DNA from: Aurelia coerulea
Taxonomy: Eukaryota; Cnidaria; Scyphozoa; Semaeostomeae; Ulmaridae
DNA length: 64,000 nucleotides
NCBI GenBank assembly: GCA_039566865.1
Contig: CM076948.1
Coordinates: forward strand, 26,969,001-27,033,000
Reading direction: 5' to 3'
Part shown: piece after piece, positions 12,070 to 23,200 of the stretch
How the letters are laid out: every line of letters starts with the position of its first letter
Numbering within the stretch: the stretch's first letter is position 1
Made by a program: the position numbers and the translations under genes
The notes under the pieces: model-generated
Databases searched by the model: none
Told to the model about the DNA's origin: nothing
The model's input: only the letters and a program-made list of their open reading frames with translations

Positions 12070-12243
12070 AGCAAGGGTGAATGTTGTAAAACATAGGATA
12101 CCGCTCTGGTAAAAATTTGGCAGCCTTTCGCATAGATTTCAAATCTTAAACACATCCGACCATGTGAACTCTATTCTTCACGACGGCGAATCGCTTTGTC
12201 TTTTCGGAAACCTGAACTGTTCTTTCACAAATTTGCCCTTGCT
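12070..12243. mobile_element. Family A MITE, copy 2
   Basis: Termini AGCAAGGGTGAATG and TTTGCCCTTGCT. The internal CGCTTTGTCTTTTCGGAAAC block is shared with the other copies. Confidence 0.6.
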
Positions 12244-12594
12244 GGTTGGTCATATCGGGAAGCATTTTCGGCAAATTTTGATCAAAAAATGCCCTGGTCC
12301 AGCTAATCTTAGAAACATTGTTAAAAACTGGCTGAGGACAGTTTGAATTTTTTTTAAAAGTCAGTCTCCGTCGCCAAAATGTTAAAAAATCTGTTGACAC
12401 AATTGTTTCAGGCACGTATCGATTGTTTTCTGCAGTTTGCTTGGTGGCTGCACCCAAGCCACCAAAAAGTGACTGTTAGAAATTCATTTATATCTGAGCA
12501 ACCTTTGAATAAAGTGTACCGTTGAAGAGGGCCTAACCGTTTGAATAAAACTAGCATCAATTTGGTCTTTTGCGCTTTTTTTTCTTTATTTCAG

Positions 12595-12632
12595 TGCTGA
12601 CTAGTTTCGCCCACTAGGGCATCTTCAGAGCA
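12595..12632 (-). ncRNA. Hammerhead-ribozyme-like motif (Penelope-type minimal form)
   Basis: Read on the minus strand, the 38 nt hold every element of a hammerhead core in order. These are a 4-bp stem I (TGCT/AGCA), CUGAAGA, stem II with GCCC/GGGC arms and a UAGU loop, GAAA, a tiny 2-bp stem III (AC/GU, loop UA), and the GUC cleavage triplet before the stem I 3' strand. Minimal hammerheads with such short stem III are known from Penelope-like retroelements. I infer a remnant of such an element; no Penelope protein is visible nearby. Confidence 0.6.
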
Positions 12633-12927
12633 ATCATAAAAGATATGAATGCTTGGTTTTTCACTTGTGAAGTACAAAGATTTATATTCAAAGTAAGGCT
12701 TTCATTTTTGAAAAGCAGATGAAAAGACTGTCATATTGCCCATTACACCGAAGTTTGAAGGCGGAGCCTCTTTAATGATTACCCTCCCTGCTTCGCAATC
12801 GAACTATTGTCCTCTATCTAACATGCAAGATATTGTTTTCTTAACCGAATGTGGTCTATTCGTGGTTGATACTATTCAGGGCAGTTTACTAGTATCTCTC
12901 TTTATAAGCGTGCCCGTTTCATTTCAG

Positions 12928-12984
12928 ATGCCATACGTGTTCTCGTGTTCGCTGTGAATGCTGCAACATTGCAAAGCTTTGGAG
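12928..12984 (+). other. Orphan exon-like segment
   Basis: An acceptor (CCGTTTCATTTCAG) and a strong donor (GGAG/GTGAGTAC) bound 57 bp that is open in one frame and cysteine-rich (CHTCSRVRCECC). No family is recognised. It could be an untranslated exon or chance. Confidence 0.15.
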
Positions 12985-14458
12985 GTGAGTACATTTCGTC
13001 TTATTTGTTAAGCTTGGTTTGTGCTTAGCGATTGCCACTTTTAACAGAATAGCGATAACTCCTTATCGCATGTTTGCGTTGGAGTTATCTATGATAATTC
13101 TCTGGTAGAAACCTCACCGATGAAACAATGTTTGCAAACATATGATATTTGCTGTGGAAGCGATCTGTTTTTGCCTGCTTTGCCACGTTACAAGCATAGC
13201 ATTTGCTTGTCAAGAAGAATGAAGCATAATTTGCTTCGTTACTCATCAGAAAAATAGGTAAACTTAAATTATTCTTGAAAATTCGCTGTATCAATCTACA
13301 ATAGTCAATCAGTGCTGCCTTATAGTTTTATTTTACTCGCAAAAGGGGTTGCAATTTTTGTTCCGCATCCCCGACGTTATGTTCATTGAATTGCAGGCAA
13401 ATGTCTCCTCTTATCATGAAATAGAGCTTCTGTTCTACAAGTTCATTGTTGCTCATCGATTATTGCTTTGCAGACGTTTATGTATTACAATTTGGCTCCA
13501 AAATGTGCCACGGAAAGATTTTTTATATCTTTGTTATACATTTGTAATGAATAATTACAAAACTATAGAATAATTCGACTTTGCTAATACAATGTTTAAA
13601 ATTTTGCAAGAAACGTATGATACGATACAATACAACACAAATTGCATTAATGATACGATACAACATGATGCAGGACGATTCACAAGACAATTTCCTTTGC
13701 ACGACTTTACCACAAGCAGTGTGATCAAGCATATCTCTCCTGCAGCCAGCAAGCAACGATAAACAAACAAACAAACAAACACCGGCTAGCAACAAAAACA
13801 GAAGCTGTTTTTATTCCAATTGGAACCCTTTTGGTGCCTAGCAGAACAGGGCCATATGGAGCAATCCTTTCTGAGGGCACGGCTGTCAGGGGGCAATTTT
13901 AGAACTGGGGGCACTTGTAAGCCTTTAAAAAGCTGAAAAATGGCTCTTTCTAAAATCTAGGAGGGGCATTGTGTCTGATCTGTCTCCTACGTCTATAGCA
14001 GAGCTGACAGCTCTCTGCGTTGCGTGACCACAAAGGAAATGCTTTTGAAACTCAAAAAAATCATTCTAGCACCCATCTTGAAATTTATTACATGCGTTAG
14101 TGTCAAGAACCACATCGTTTAGTTATATCGCCCACACGAATTTGCTCTATAGACTATACTCCACCAGCATAAGTAAATGCTTGGCTATGCTAAGTTAGGA
14201 TTCAAGCCAAGATTCAAGCTACGTGCACAGTATATTTTTTATTCATCAAAGCAGGATATCTTAGGCATAATTTGAATATATTCAACTTAAGTTGTTGGTA
14301 CTATTGACTTGTAAATAAGTTTGATGTTCAACCAGTGAAAATACCAGGAAAGACGTTAATAATTTATTGTCTACCTAAATCAGTTTGAATATTCTTGTAG
14401 CCCTTAGGGGATCTAGAGACATGTGGGTTGAGAAGGAAACAAATTCTTTTGTGATGAA
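12985..14458. other. Intergenic, no gene seen
   Basis: AT-rich. A short AAAC(A) run lies at about 13762-13781. No exon, RNA or well-defined element was supported. Confidence 0.3.
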
Positions 14459-14692
14459 GCAAGGGTGAACTTTGTAAAGAAAAAGATACAGTTCTGATTA
14501 AAACAAAGCGATTTGACAGCCTCAAGAATATATTTCACACCTTCAACGCAGCCGACAATAATGTTTTGCTTTCTCTATTTATTTTGATTTGATTGAATGC
14601 ATTCAGAGGTGTGAAATCTATTCTTTTGAAAGACAAATCGCTTTTTCTTTTCAGAAAACTGGATATTTTGTGTTACAAACATTTGCCCTTGC
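14459..14692. mobile_element. Family A MITE, copy 3
   Basis: Termini GCAAGGGTGAAC and TTTGCCCTTGC. Its internal order closely matches copy 1 (1371-1604). Confidence 0.65.
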
Positions 14693-15291
14693 TTTTGCGG
14701 TAAACTTTTAGCTTATCGGATACCAATACTTCCTTACACTTAGATCAGTTACCCAAATATGGTGCGGCATGCGTCATGGACCATTGTCATTGCACGGCTA
14801 TTTTATCATAATGCTTAAAATTCCCTTTAACTTATCTATCTCTGCATGACTTGAATACAATACAGCGTTAATTGGCTTGAAATATACCTGTTTCAGATAA
14901 AATACATGTACCTGAAAGTAGCAAAACCAAAACATTAGCCTAGACTGATGATATTCGTCTAAGTTTTGCTCCATTGAATTGAATTATTTTTTACTGTTAT
15001 AGTCATTCCGCTAAAACTTAGACTCATAATCATCCATACATTGTTTTGAGACTAATTTTAGAATTCTGCTCAACTTTTTGAGCCGCCAATCAAATTGCGT
15101 CTTTTCGGTTTTTCGCGGATTTGCGCGACATGATTGGTTGAAAATTTTTGTAACGACATTTTCACGTTATGATCGTTGAAGCGGAATGGGTAGTGTGGGG
15201 GGAGGGGGTAATGGAGCGAAAACAAGGACGAAATATCATAAGTCTAACATTAGCCTTTCCAATTCGCTTCATACAACTTTTTATCTTGGTC

Positions 15292-15538
15292 AATAGACCT
15301 TTTAGCTATTCTACAAAAGAGCCTGGATCGAGCGTTATTTTTATACACGAGGTTCGATAGAGTGGCGTTAGAGCTTCTAACAATATTGTGCATATTCGAA
15401 AATTCTACAAAGGGCACTTTGTAGAATTTTCGAATATGCACAATAGTGATAGAAGCTCTTAACACCACTCTATCGAGCCTCGCGTATAAAAATAACGCTC
15501 GATCCAGGCTCTTTTGTAGAATAGCTAAAAGGTCTATT
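15292..15538. mobile_element. Family C MITE, near-perfect palindrome
   Basis: It reads AATAGACCTTTTAGCTATTC inward from both ends and is almost fully self-complementary over 247 bp, centred near 15415. Diverged copies: 4061-4283, 15868-15998 (half), 24039-24228, 33593-33750 (half), 54573-54760. Confidence 0.8.
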
Positions 15539-15593
15539 AACGGAATATGAAATAGCACTTAAAACATATACCACATGCACGGTAAACAAGAGA

Positions 15594-15740
15594 CGATTAC
15601 GCTAAAGATGGCAGCAAGGAACTTTTTACCAAGATGCACTGCGTTCTTTAATTGAATTTCCATAGAATCGTTAAAGATTCGTTATTCGAACGCAATGCAT
15701 CTTGGTAAAAAGTTCCTCGCTGCCATCTTTAGCGTAATCG
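15594..15740. mobile_element. Family D MITE, near-perfect palindrome
   Basis: Arms CGATTACGCTAAAGATGGCA and its mirror, with ACCAAGATGCA inside. It lies about 55 bp after the family C palindrome. Partial copies are at about 17018-17065 and 28555-28655. Confidence 0.75.
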
Positions 15741-15867
15741 TTTATTAAGACTTGTTTAGATTATACCAGCCAAGGAGATCTCCTCATTGATTACATTGCA
15801 TAGTACCGGGCGAAATTTAACATGAATTAACTGTTTTGAAGAAATTTAACATAAATTTTGCTACATT

Positions 15868-15998
15868 TTGCAGAATTTTTGATTGTACACAATAGTTATA
15901 GGAAGCTCTAACGCCACTCGATCGAACATCGCGTTTGAAAATGTATAAAAATAACGCTCGATCCAGGCTTTTTTGTAGAATAGCTAAAAGGTTTATAG
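15868..15998. mobile_element. Family C MITE, half copy
   Basis: Only the right half is present: GCTCTAACGCCACTCGATCG, then ATAACGCTCGATCCAGGCT, then GTAGAATAGCTAAAAGGT. Confidence 0.6.
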
Positions 15999-16192
15999 CC
16001 TGATAACCAGACCCGATTAAGAGGTTTATTGCTTGCAATTTGAGGAGGTACGACCAATTTTGACCAACTAAATTCTATCATCAAAGTTAATATGTTAGCT
16101 TCACAGGTAGTATCAGTTTATATGAATCGTTAAATGGTTTGAGAGTTACAGATTTTCAAACGTGTAAAAACTCATTCAGTTTTGCATTTAAA

Positions 16193-16300
16193 GGGTCTGT
16201 TTCATCCAGCATGCCTTGCACAGGCCATGAAAATGGTGACAACAATGGCCAACCAAGAGAAGAGACGGCTTGTGCAAGGCATGCTGGATGAAACAGACCC
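16193..16300. repeat. Hairpin with perfect 30-bp arms
   Basis: Arms 16193-16222 (starting GGGTCTGTTTCATCCAGCAT) and 16271-16300 are exact reverse complements, separated by 48 bp. It could be a young MITE or a structured RNA locus; the sequence alone does not decide. Confidence 0.85.
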
Positions 16301-17839
16301 CTTAAAGAGAATCAACGGAGATAAAAGCCCCGCGCGAAAGGAGTCTGGGCATTCTATTATTAGCCTATTGTATTTGATGATTTCGAGATGTTCGTAGATA
16401 TTGTTTAGCAAGCAGAACAATAACGTGCGTAGGAGTTTCCTTTGTCCTATTTATAGATTGCATCTACTTAGCTCCGTTCATTCACTTTAAGTCTCCATAG
16501 AAAAGTAATTATCAAACGGCATATGAAATATACGGCGCCATATTGCCGTTACAATTCAATTCAAAAGAAAACTAAATACAACGCCGTGAATACAACTTGC
16601 TATAATGTAACTAGTAATTGCTCGTTGCTAAGTTTCAGATAAAAACAACACAGGCGTAATTGTTTTGACTGTTTTGGAAGATGCGAAATTTGCAAATATT
16701 TCAGCAGGTGTTTGCCTAAATAAGAATTGATTTAACATTTGCGGTCGAAATTATTAACAATGTCTCTTCGTTTTAATTTTGTATTAGGATGTATTTCAGG
16801 CTATTTTTGTGACTGATGAAAAGTCGAAAAGTTTATGCAAAATGAAGCAAAGAGTCAAGCTCATTATGTTTGCTATTTTGGGCTTACAAACGTACAAATA
16901 GATCAAATTTTGATGCGTTACATCAATAACAATCAAGAATAGATCATTTTTCTTACAACTGATCACAAAAACCAAGCATGTCCGACGAAAATCGATAGAA
17001 TTTAGTGTATTACACTCTTGCGCTAAAGATGGGCGCAAGGGACTTCTTGCCAAGATGGATTGCGTTCCAATTAAGAATCTTTGACGATTAATAGGAAATC
17101 GATTAGAGAATGCAATTCATCTGATGCATTTTCTTATTTTGTTGAAGTGTCTTTCCGCTATCCTTAGCTTTATGATCTGTTGAGATCTTCTCATTTAGTT
17201 TTCCAACATAAAAATGTTTGCTTTTGTTGAACGATTATACACAATGTTTTTCAAAGCCAAAACATCCAGTCAACATATGAACAACATCAAAGAAACTATG
17301 CTACTTTGACAATCTTTAAACTTGATTTTGTTGCACATTGTAAACATTTCAAAACAAATCTGTTAGTTGAATTGGTATGTTGTAACTGGTTGTAAGCAGT
17401 AGGAGAAGAAATGAGGGCATCTGTTCAATTTGATAGAAGCAAAAATAGAGTGCTACTTTGATAAGGCTACTATGGTAAGGTTACTATGGCGTGTTTCAAA
17501 CATTGATAGAGCAAAATCTCTGATGTTCAATTTATAAATCTGCCGCGCAGAAGCTCCACAGCTTTAACCAAAATCTTCTAACTTCACATTGCTGTGAATT
17601 TCTTAATCAGCAATACTTCTTACCTTCAAACTATTAACGGGCTTCATGGACACTGATCCGTCCTTGCTCTTCGAATTGAAGCAAAGCAATACAAGAGGAC
17701 ATAAACTAAACACGTAGACAGATTCTCGTACACGATTTAGTCGTGTGTGATAGAACGTAGCAGGGCTTTATAGGTCTCACGACCTTCCACTCCCTTAATT
17801 ACTTATATTATATTATTATTATTAAGCATGAATGAACAT
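16301..17839. other. Intergenic; fragment of family D
   Basis: A family D fragment (CGCTAAAGATGGGCGCAAGG...CCAAGATGGATTGCGTTCC) lies at about 17018-17065. I see nothing else that can be named. Confidence 0.35.
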
Positions 17840-17953
17840 AGCTTGCGTGCATCCCTCTGTTTCCGTTGAGTTGAAATTGGAGTTGGAGTTCATGAATTCA
17901 ATTCACCGGAAAATTTCAACTCAATGGAAACAGTAGGGGATGCATGCAGGCTA
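17840..17953. repeat. Imperfect hairpin repeat
   Basis: AGCTTGCGTGCATCCCTCTG and TTTCCGTTGAGTTGAAAT on the left are mirrored by ATTTCAACTCAATGGAAAC and GGGGATGCATGCAGGCT on the right. Confidence 0.6.
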
Positions 17954-18441
17954 CAATTAATTAGGCTATGAGCTCAATTTCCTTGATAATCATCAATATT
18001 CTAGTGGAACTAAAATCTGCAATAACTTTGAGGTAATAATGATGCCTAGCATGCCGCTGTTTGTAAATTTATTTACCTCTGTTTGGCACTTTATGAATGT
18101 TTTTGTACTATGATCAAATATGGTTCAAGTATAGATCATAACTTAACTTCTTAAATATTTAATGATTTTATTAGTGACCATTAGGTTTAGATTAGTCAGG
18201 TGTAATAAGAATTGAACAGCAAGGTGCCTCTATCGTACATTCTGCAAAACAAGGACCGTGTGTTGTTTAGTCGTGATTTCAATACCCGTTTTGTGAGCTT
18301 ATTATCGTTTTATTAGAATAATTCAGAACTAAGATTCAAGGTTTTAAAGATTATAATTTCAAACACCTGGTTTGAGATTTGCATCAAGATAACAGCTTCT
18401 AAAATGCATTTGCAAGTCTTGATAATGGTCAGTGGAAGTCG

Positions 18442-18487
18442 ATGAAAATTGTATTTCTTGCTGTTGTCAATTTGATTCACGTCTTTG
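18442..18487 (+). other. Possible alternative first coding exon (signal peptide) of the receptor gene
   Basis: ATG opens a 15-codon hydrophobic leader (MKIVFLAVVNLIHVF) that ends in phase 1 at a good donor (TTTG/GTAAGC). Phase 1 fits the receptor's third coding exon at 25024, so splicing would skip exons 1 and 2 and add a different signal peptide to the ATAFSKLNEI start of the mature region. It could equally be the first exon of another gene. Confidence 0.35.
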
Positions 18488-18655
18488 GTAAGCTTCTCAA
18501 AGTTTCATTTGTTCATTATTCATAAATTAACCCTTTAGCAAATAAAGATATATCACATTGATTCACAATGTGACCATAAGAATAAAGACCTACAGTCCTA
18601 TAACATTTTATCATTGCTGTTCTTCCAGGGAGTGGCGTTTGAGAGTCTATCTCTT

Positions 18656-18815
18656 TAGATGCGTTTTAAGTTGTTTTTAAATCGATTTAGTGTCGGTAGC
18701 TCACGATTTTCGGCAGGTGTATCATTCCATAACTTGAGCGCTGCGTAATGAAAGCCTTTTTGCAAATCCTGTCCCATGTCTGGGGATCTGGAGATCTTTA
18801 CTGTGCCTTGTACTG
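18656..18815 (-). pseudogene. LINE reverse-transcriptase C-terminal fragment
   Basis: On the minus strand it reads GFHYAALKLWNDTP...LNRFKNNLKRI then stop. This is the pattern (RxFxYAAxxLWNxLP...FKxxLKTHLF) that follows the reverse transcriptase domain in CR1/L2-like non-LTR elements. Only the tail remains. Confidence 0.55.
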
Positions 18816-19379
18816 TAGGTCAAGTGGAAGGTTGGTGCTTATTTCAAAACTGCATTAGATAAATATGACGATCAAAAGGAATGGAATTAGGGAGACTCCA
18901 GCAATGTTGTTGGAGATTGAAATCCAGGAAGATGCTAATAATCTGGCTCTCTTTTCTCTGGAAAGAAAGCTTGCTTCCAGAGCAATTCAACTACTGCTGT
19001 GTCGATCCACTTTTGTTGCTTAGGCCAAATTTAATTTTCAGACAATCTGAAATTGCACTGTGCTTGCAAAGGACCCTGGGTGACAATAGCTCGTTAAATG
19101 CCAGATCTATTGTTGGTGATTTTATCCTAACATCTTGCCAATAACATTCATGACAGTGTGGCCCTATTCCTTTACATTTTGATCCACAAAGTGTGTGGGA
19201 AAATTTCGTTACCATCGGATTATAATCAATGTTGTTACTTCTGATAATTGGATGACAGTATTGTGGTATGTTTATCTCACAATGTTTTCAAGTTACAGAT
19301 CAGGAATTTATAGCCACCACCGATCAACCATTTCGCTTGTTTTCTTCGAGTCTTTGTTTACTGTTTCTTTCTTTGGCAG

Positions 19380-19463
19380 ATTTATCTCGCCTATTTGCTG
19401 TTTGAAGAGTTAGAACAAATTAGCAGATCCTGCAGTCGTCAAAACTTGAAGAACGGAAACGTG
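19380..19463 (+). other. Exon-like segment upstream of the receptor start
   Basis: A long pyrimidine tract and GGCAG acceptor precede 84 bp open in one frame (IYLAYLLFEELEQISRSC), followed by a consensus donor (GTG/GTAAGT). It may be a 5' untranslated exon of the receptor gene spliced to about 20261. No protein match is recognised. Confidence 0.25.
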
Positions 19464-19547
19464 GTAAGTACAATTTGTTGCTGACTATTATTATCATTAT
19501 CATTATATGCTTAAAGTGCATAACTATAATACAATATTCTACACACT

Positions 19548-19883
19548 TTACAAATAAAAACCTAAGATATCATTCGCTAATTTAAATAAATGAGTCTTCA
19601 ATGAAGATTTAAAACTTTCTATATTGCCAATAACACGAATTTCCAACGGAAGACTCTTCCAGAGAATAGTTGCAGCATAGGCAAAAGTTCGAGCATGTAA
19701 TGTTTTGTTTTTAAACCGAGGCACTTTTAACAGCAGCGCATTACTCGATCTGAGAGTTCTTTCAGGTATATATCTTCTCACCATGTCTCGAAGATACACA
19801 GGTGCCTTTTCTACCAAGCACTTGAAGGTGAGCAGCAGGACTATCGGGTAAGTAACGAAAACAATCCCTGCTAGAAAGGCCAC
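19548..19883 (-). pseudogene. LINE (CR1/L2-like) reverse-transcriptase C-terminal fragment
   Basis: The 111-codon frame contains APVYLRDMVRRYIPERTLRS, VPRFKNKTLHARTFAYAAT, LWKSLPLEIR and FKSSLKTHLFKLA. These are the conserved blocks C-terminal to the reverse transcriptase of CR1/L2-like LINEs. The catalytic domain is absent, so this is a 5'-truncated copy. Confidence 0.8.
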
Positions 19884-20269
19884 TGCTCCTTTGACATGAA
19901 GGCAATATTATTTGCTAGTATATAATGCAATTGTGGACATGTTCAAATAAATTTTGAAATTTACCTTACTGAAATCGGCTACTCTGTTCTGAAACTATCA
20001 GGGATTTTCTCAAGAAAGTCCCTTCAAGAAACTTTCAAAATAGGCTTAAAATCAGGACCGTGAATAAGGTGACTTTGAGGGCAAAATCTGAAGTGCCACA
20101 AGCTCACATCAGCTGTACAGCTGCCAGAAACCTAGCCTACGTTTAAACAAATGAAAGTTGCTTGCTTGCTTGCTTAGAAAATTTAGATGTCATCAAGCGA
20201 AACAAATATCATATCACATCTGTTTTTCAGTACTTAATTGTGATCTCTTTCATGTTCGTAGATTCTAAG

Positions 20270-23200
20270 ATGCTCACACACGTCAAAATCTTATTCCTTT
20301 TGACTTTTGCCGGGTAAGTTCATTTGTATTTGAAATTCATTTCTTGAGAACTCATCTGCGTCGCAAATCGTGTACAGAAACAACTCCAAATCACTCCATT
20401 TGTCCATCCACATTATCTATATCCAAACAATGTTCACCATCATGAGATGCATGTTTTATTGATCAATTCAATTTTGACATGCTCGTTTTGATGAAGAAAA
20501 TTATTGTTACGTACATTTTCTCAAACTGCCAATAGCAAACTTTTCAGAAAAAATATGACAGAGATGGGGCAAGGCATGAACTTATGAGCCTAGCATAGAA
20601 TTATCTCAAAATTAGTAAAAGCCTATTTCAAACATGCTGATTACAAATGTGAACAAAGATTTTGAAACTATGTCACCAAAGTGGTTGGCACACAAAGTGG
20701 CACAAATGATCAAAAGTTTAGATTGCATAGAACAATATCAAAATTAGTAAAGGGCCTATTTCAAACATGCTAATTACGTGACCAAAAATTTAACTTGAAT
20801 AGTGAACTTTCCGAATATGTGCGTAATTTTTCAAAATGCCAAAGTAGTCCACGTGTTACAAAATGTGACACAAATAGCCAAAAGTGAATGATTTCAAATG
20901 CCTGAAAATGTGAACAGCCCCTACTTCATATATGTGCTGATCACGATTATGCAGAACAAGTGAAAATGTTGCACAAAATGGTGAATGGCACAAAGGAACA
21001 ACAGCAACAAAAACAGAAATTTTGGGGTTCCATGGCTGGATACGGCATGGACTGCCAATAGTAGGCCTAAAAATTTAGCTGTGATATAATAAAGCTTTGC
21101 TGATGATGATTATAATGATTAGGATGATGATGATGATGACGATCACGGTGAGCTTGGTCACCTTGGGATCATTTAAGGTCTCTTTTGAAGAGCAATACAC
21201 CATCAGGTCTACTGAACATTTAAATCTTTGTTCATATTCGTAATCAGCATGTTTGAAATAGGCTTAATACTAATTTTGAGATAATTCTATGCAAGTTAAA
21301 TTTTTGGTCATTTGTGCCACTTTGTGTGAGAATTTGTGCCACTTTGTGTGCCATTTGGACCACTTTTGACAACACTTTCAAAATCTTTGTTCATATTCGT
21401 AATCAGCATGTTTGAAATAGGATATGCAAGTTAAATTTTTGGTCATTTGTGCCATTTGCCATTTGGAACTTTGGTGACAACATTTTCAAAATCTTTGTTC
21501 ATATTCAAAATCAGGTAGAATTGATAACATTTTGGTAAATTTTTCGACAAATGCGATAGCCGGAACTGTCGAGATAAGATACCTCAGTCGGTAGAGCAAC
21601 GGCCTAGATAGCAGGAGGTCGCGAGCCCAAAGCTCGCTCTCATCACACTTTTTCCATTTTTCCATTTGTCGACAAATTTACCAAAATAAAGGGAAGAAAT
21701 GCATTGCAAATAATCTTTACTCATCAGTTTCGGTCATTGATCTGTAACTAAGAGAAAATGTTATCAATACTTTTATTACGTTTATTTACAAAACTAAAAA
21801 TGCTTGAATCCAAACTAAATTGCATATACAACCTGACACAAACATTTACCTAAGTTTATTTCATTCCAATGCAAAAATACTTGTTAAAAATTAATGTCGA
21901 ATGAATACGTTGCTATTTGTGGTTTATGGAGGGCAAACATGTTTTCCAAATAGCAGAAAGTTATTCGATTCACCAACCAGATCAAAGCATTTCACGCAGC
22001 GTTGTTAATAAAAAATCTGTCAATGAGTTTGGAAATTTAGTTGTGAGTCGGTCATCAATGAAGACATTTTGGTCATTTTGGTTTTATTTTTCGTAGTTTC
22101 TTTATTCTAAATTCACTTATTTTAACCAGAAACAAAAGTCTTAGGTTATCTGGTGTATATTCATTGAAAAACATTTCCACAAATACAAAACTGTTTCTCG
22201 CTATATTATCACCTGTTGTATTCTTATCTTATACTTTTGTATGCCCAAAGGCTCTTGCTCTTAACATAGAACACACCATCTTGAATCTCAAAACATGAAC
22301 ATAACATAACACGTCAGCATTCTATATACACCAAGGGGTCTAGGTTCGAGTGTTAATCACTACATCACCCATCGTCCTTTGCGAGCACGCTGCAATTTCA
22401 GACAATCTGCAAATCAAATTTTGCCTCGGTGGAAAATATGGACGTAGAAAATTCCATCTGCGTTGAAATCAACAAATGATATTAATACGTTCAAACATAA
22501 GATCAAAGAGAACTGTCTTCAAAATATACAGAAAGAGGAAGATGACATATATATCTCTTCTACTAAGTACCGTTTTGGTATTGAAAACGCACGTGCAGTG
22601 CTGTTTTTTCCTATTTTCATACGATGTATTTACATTATACCAGCACCTCTAAGGGGATCGTTATAAGGTCAGCTTGACCTTTTAATGCAATGCCTGCCAC
22701 TGTAGTTAGGGGTGTTTTTCTTTACGTTATTAACATTAAATATTGTATTGTATCTAGTTTTATATTATAAAACTTATGAATATTTGTAGATTTGTGGCAA
22801 ATGATACATACATGTATATGGATCCAAACTATAGTAGTTAAACTGACACGACGGTTTGATTTTGGTTGATTTGTCTATCAGTTGAACCACGGGCGGTAGG
22901 AAACGCTGAATTTAGAAAAAGCTTTACGGGTGATACCATCGAGTCATTCCTATCCTAATATATCATTCCATTCGTGATATATCGACTTGTTTTCCTTCTG
23001 TGTCTGCCTATCCTGCGAAGGCGCCATTCTAATTCGATTGACCTGACTTCAAGGGGCCTAGAGTAATTATGCCACTCAAGTGTGGTAAAATGAAACGGAG
23101 AGTTTCCGTTTGAGTGGCATAATTGCGCTAGGGCCCTTGAAGTCATGTCAATTGGATTAAAATGGCGCCTTCGCAGGAGAGTTAGACACAGAGAGAAAAC

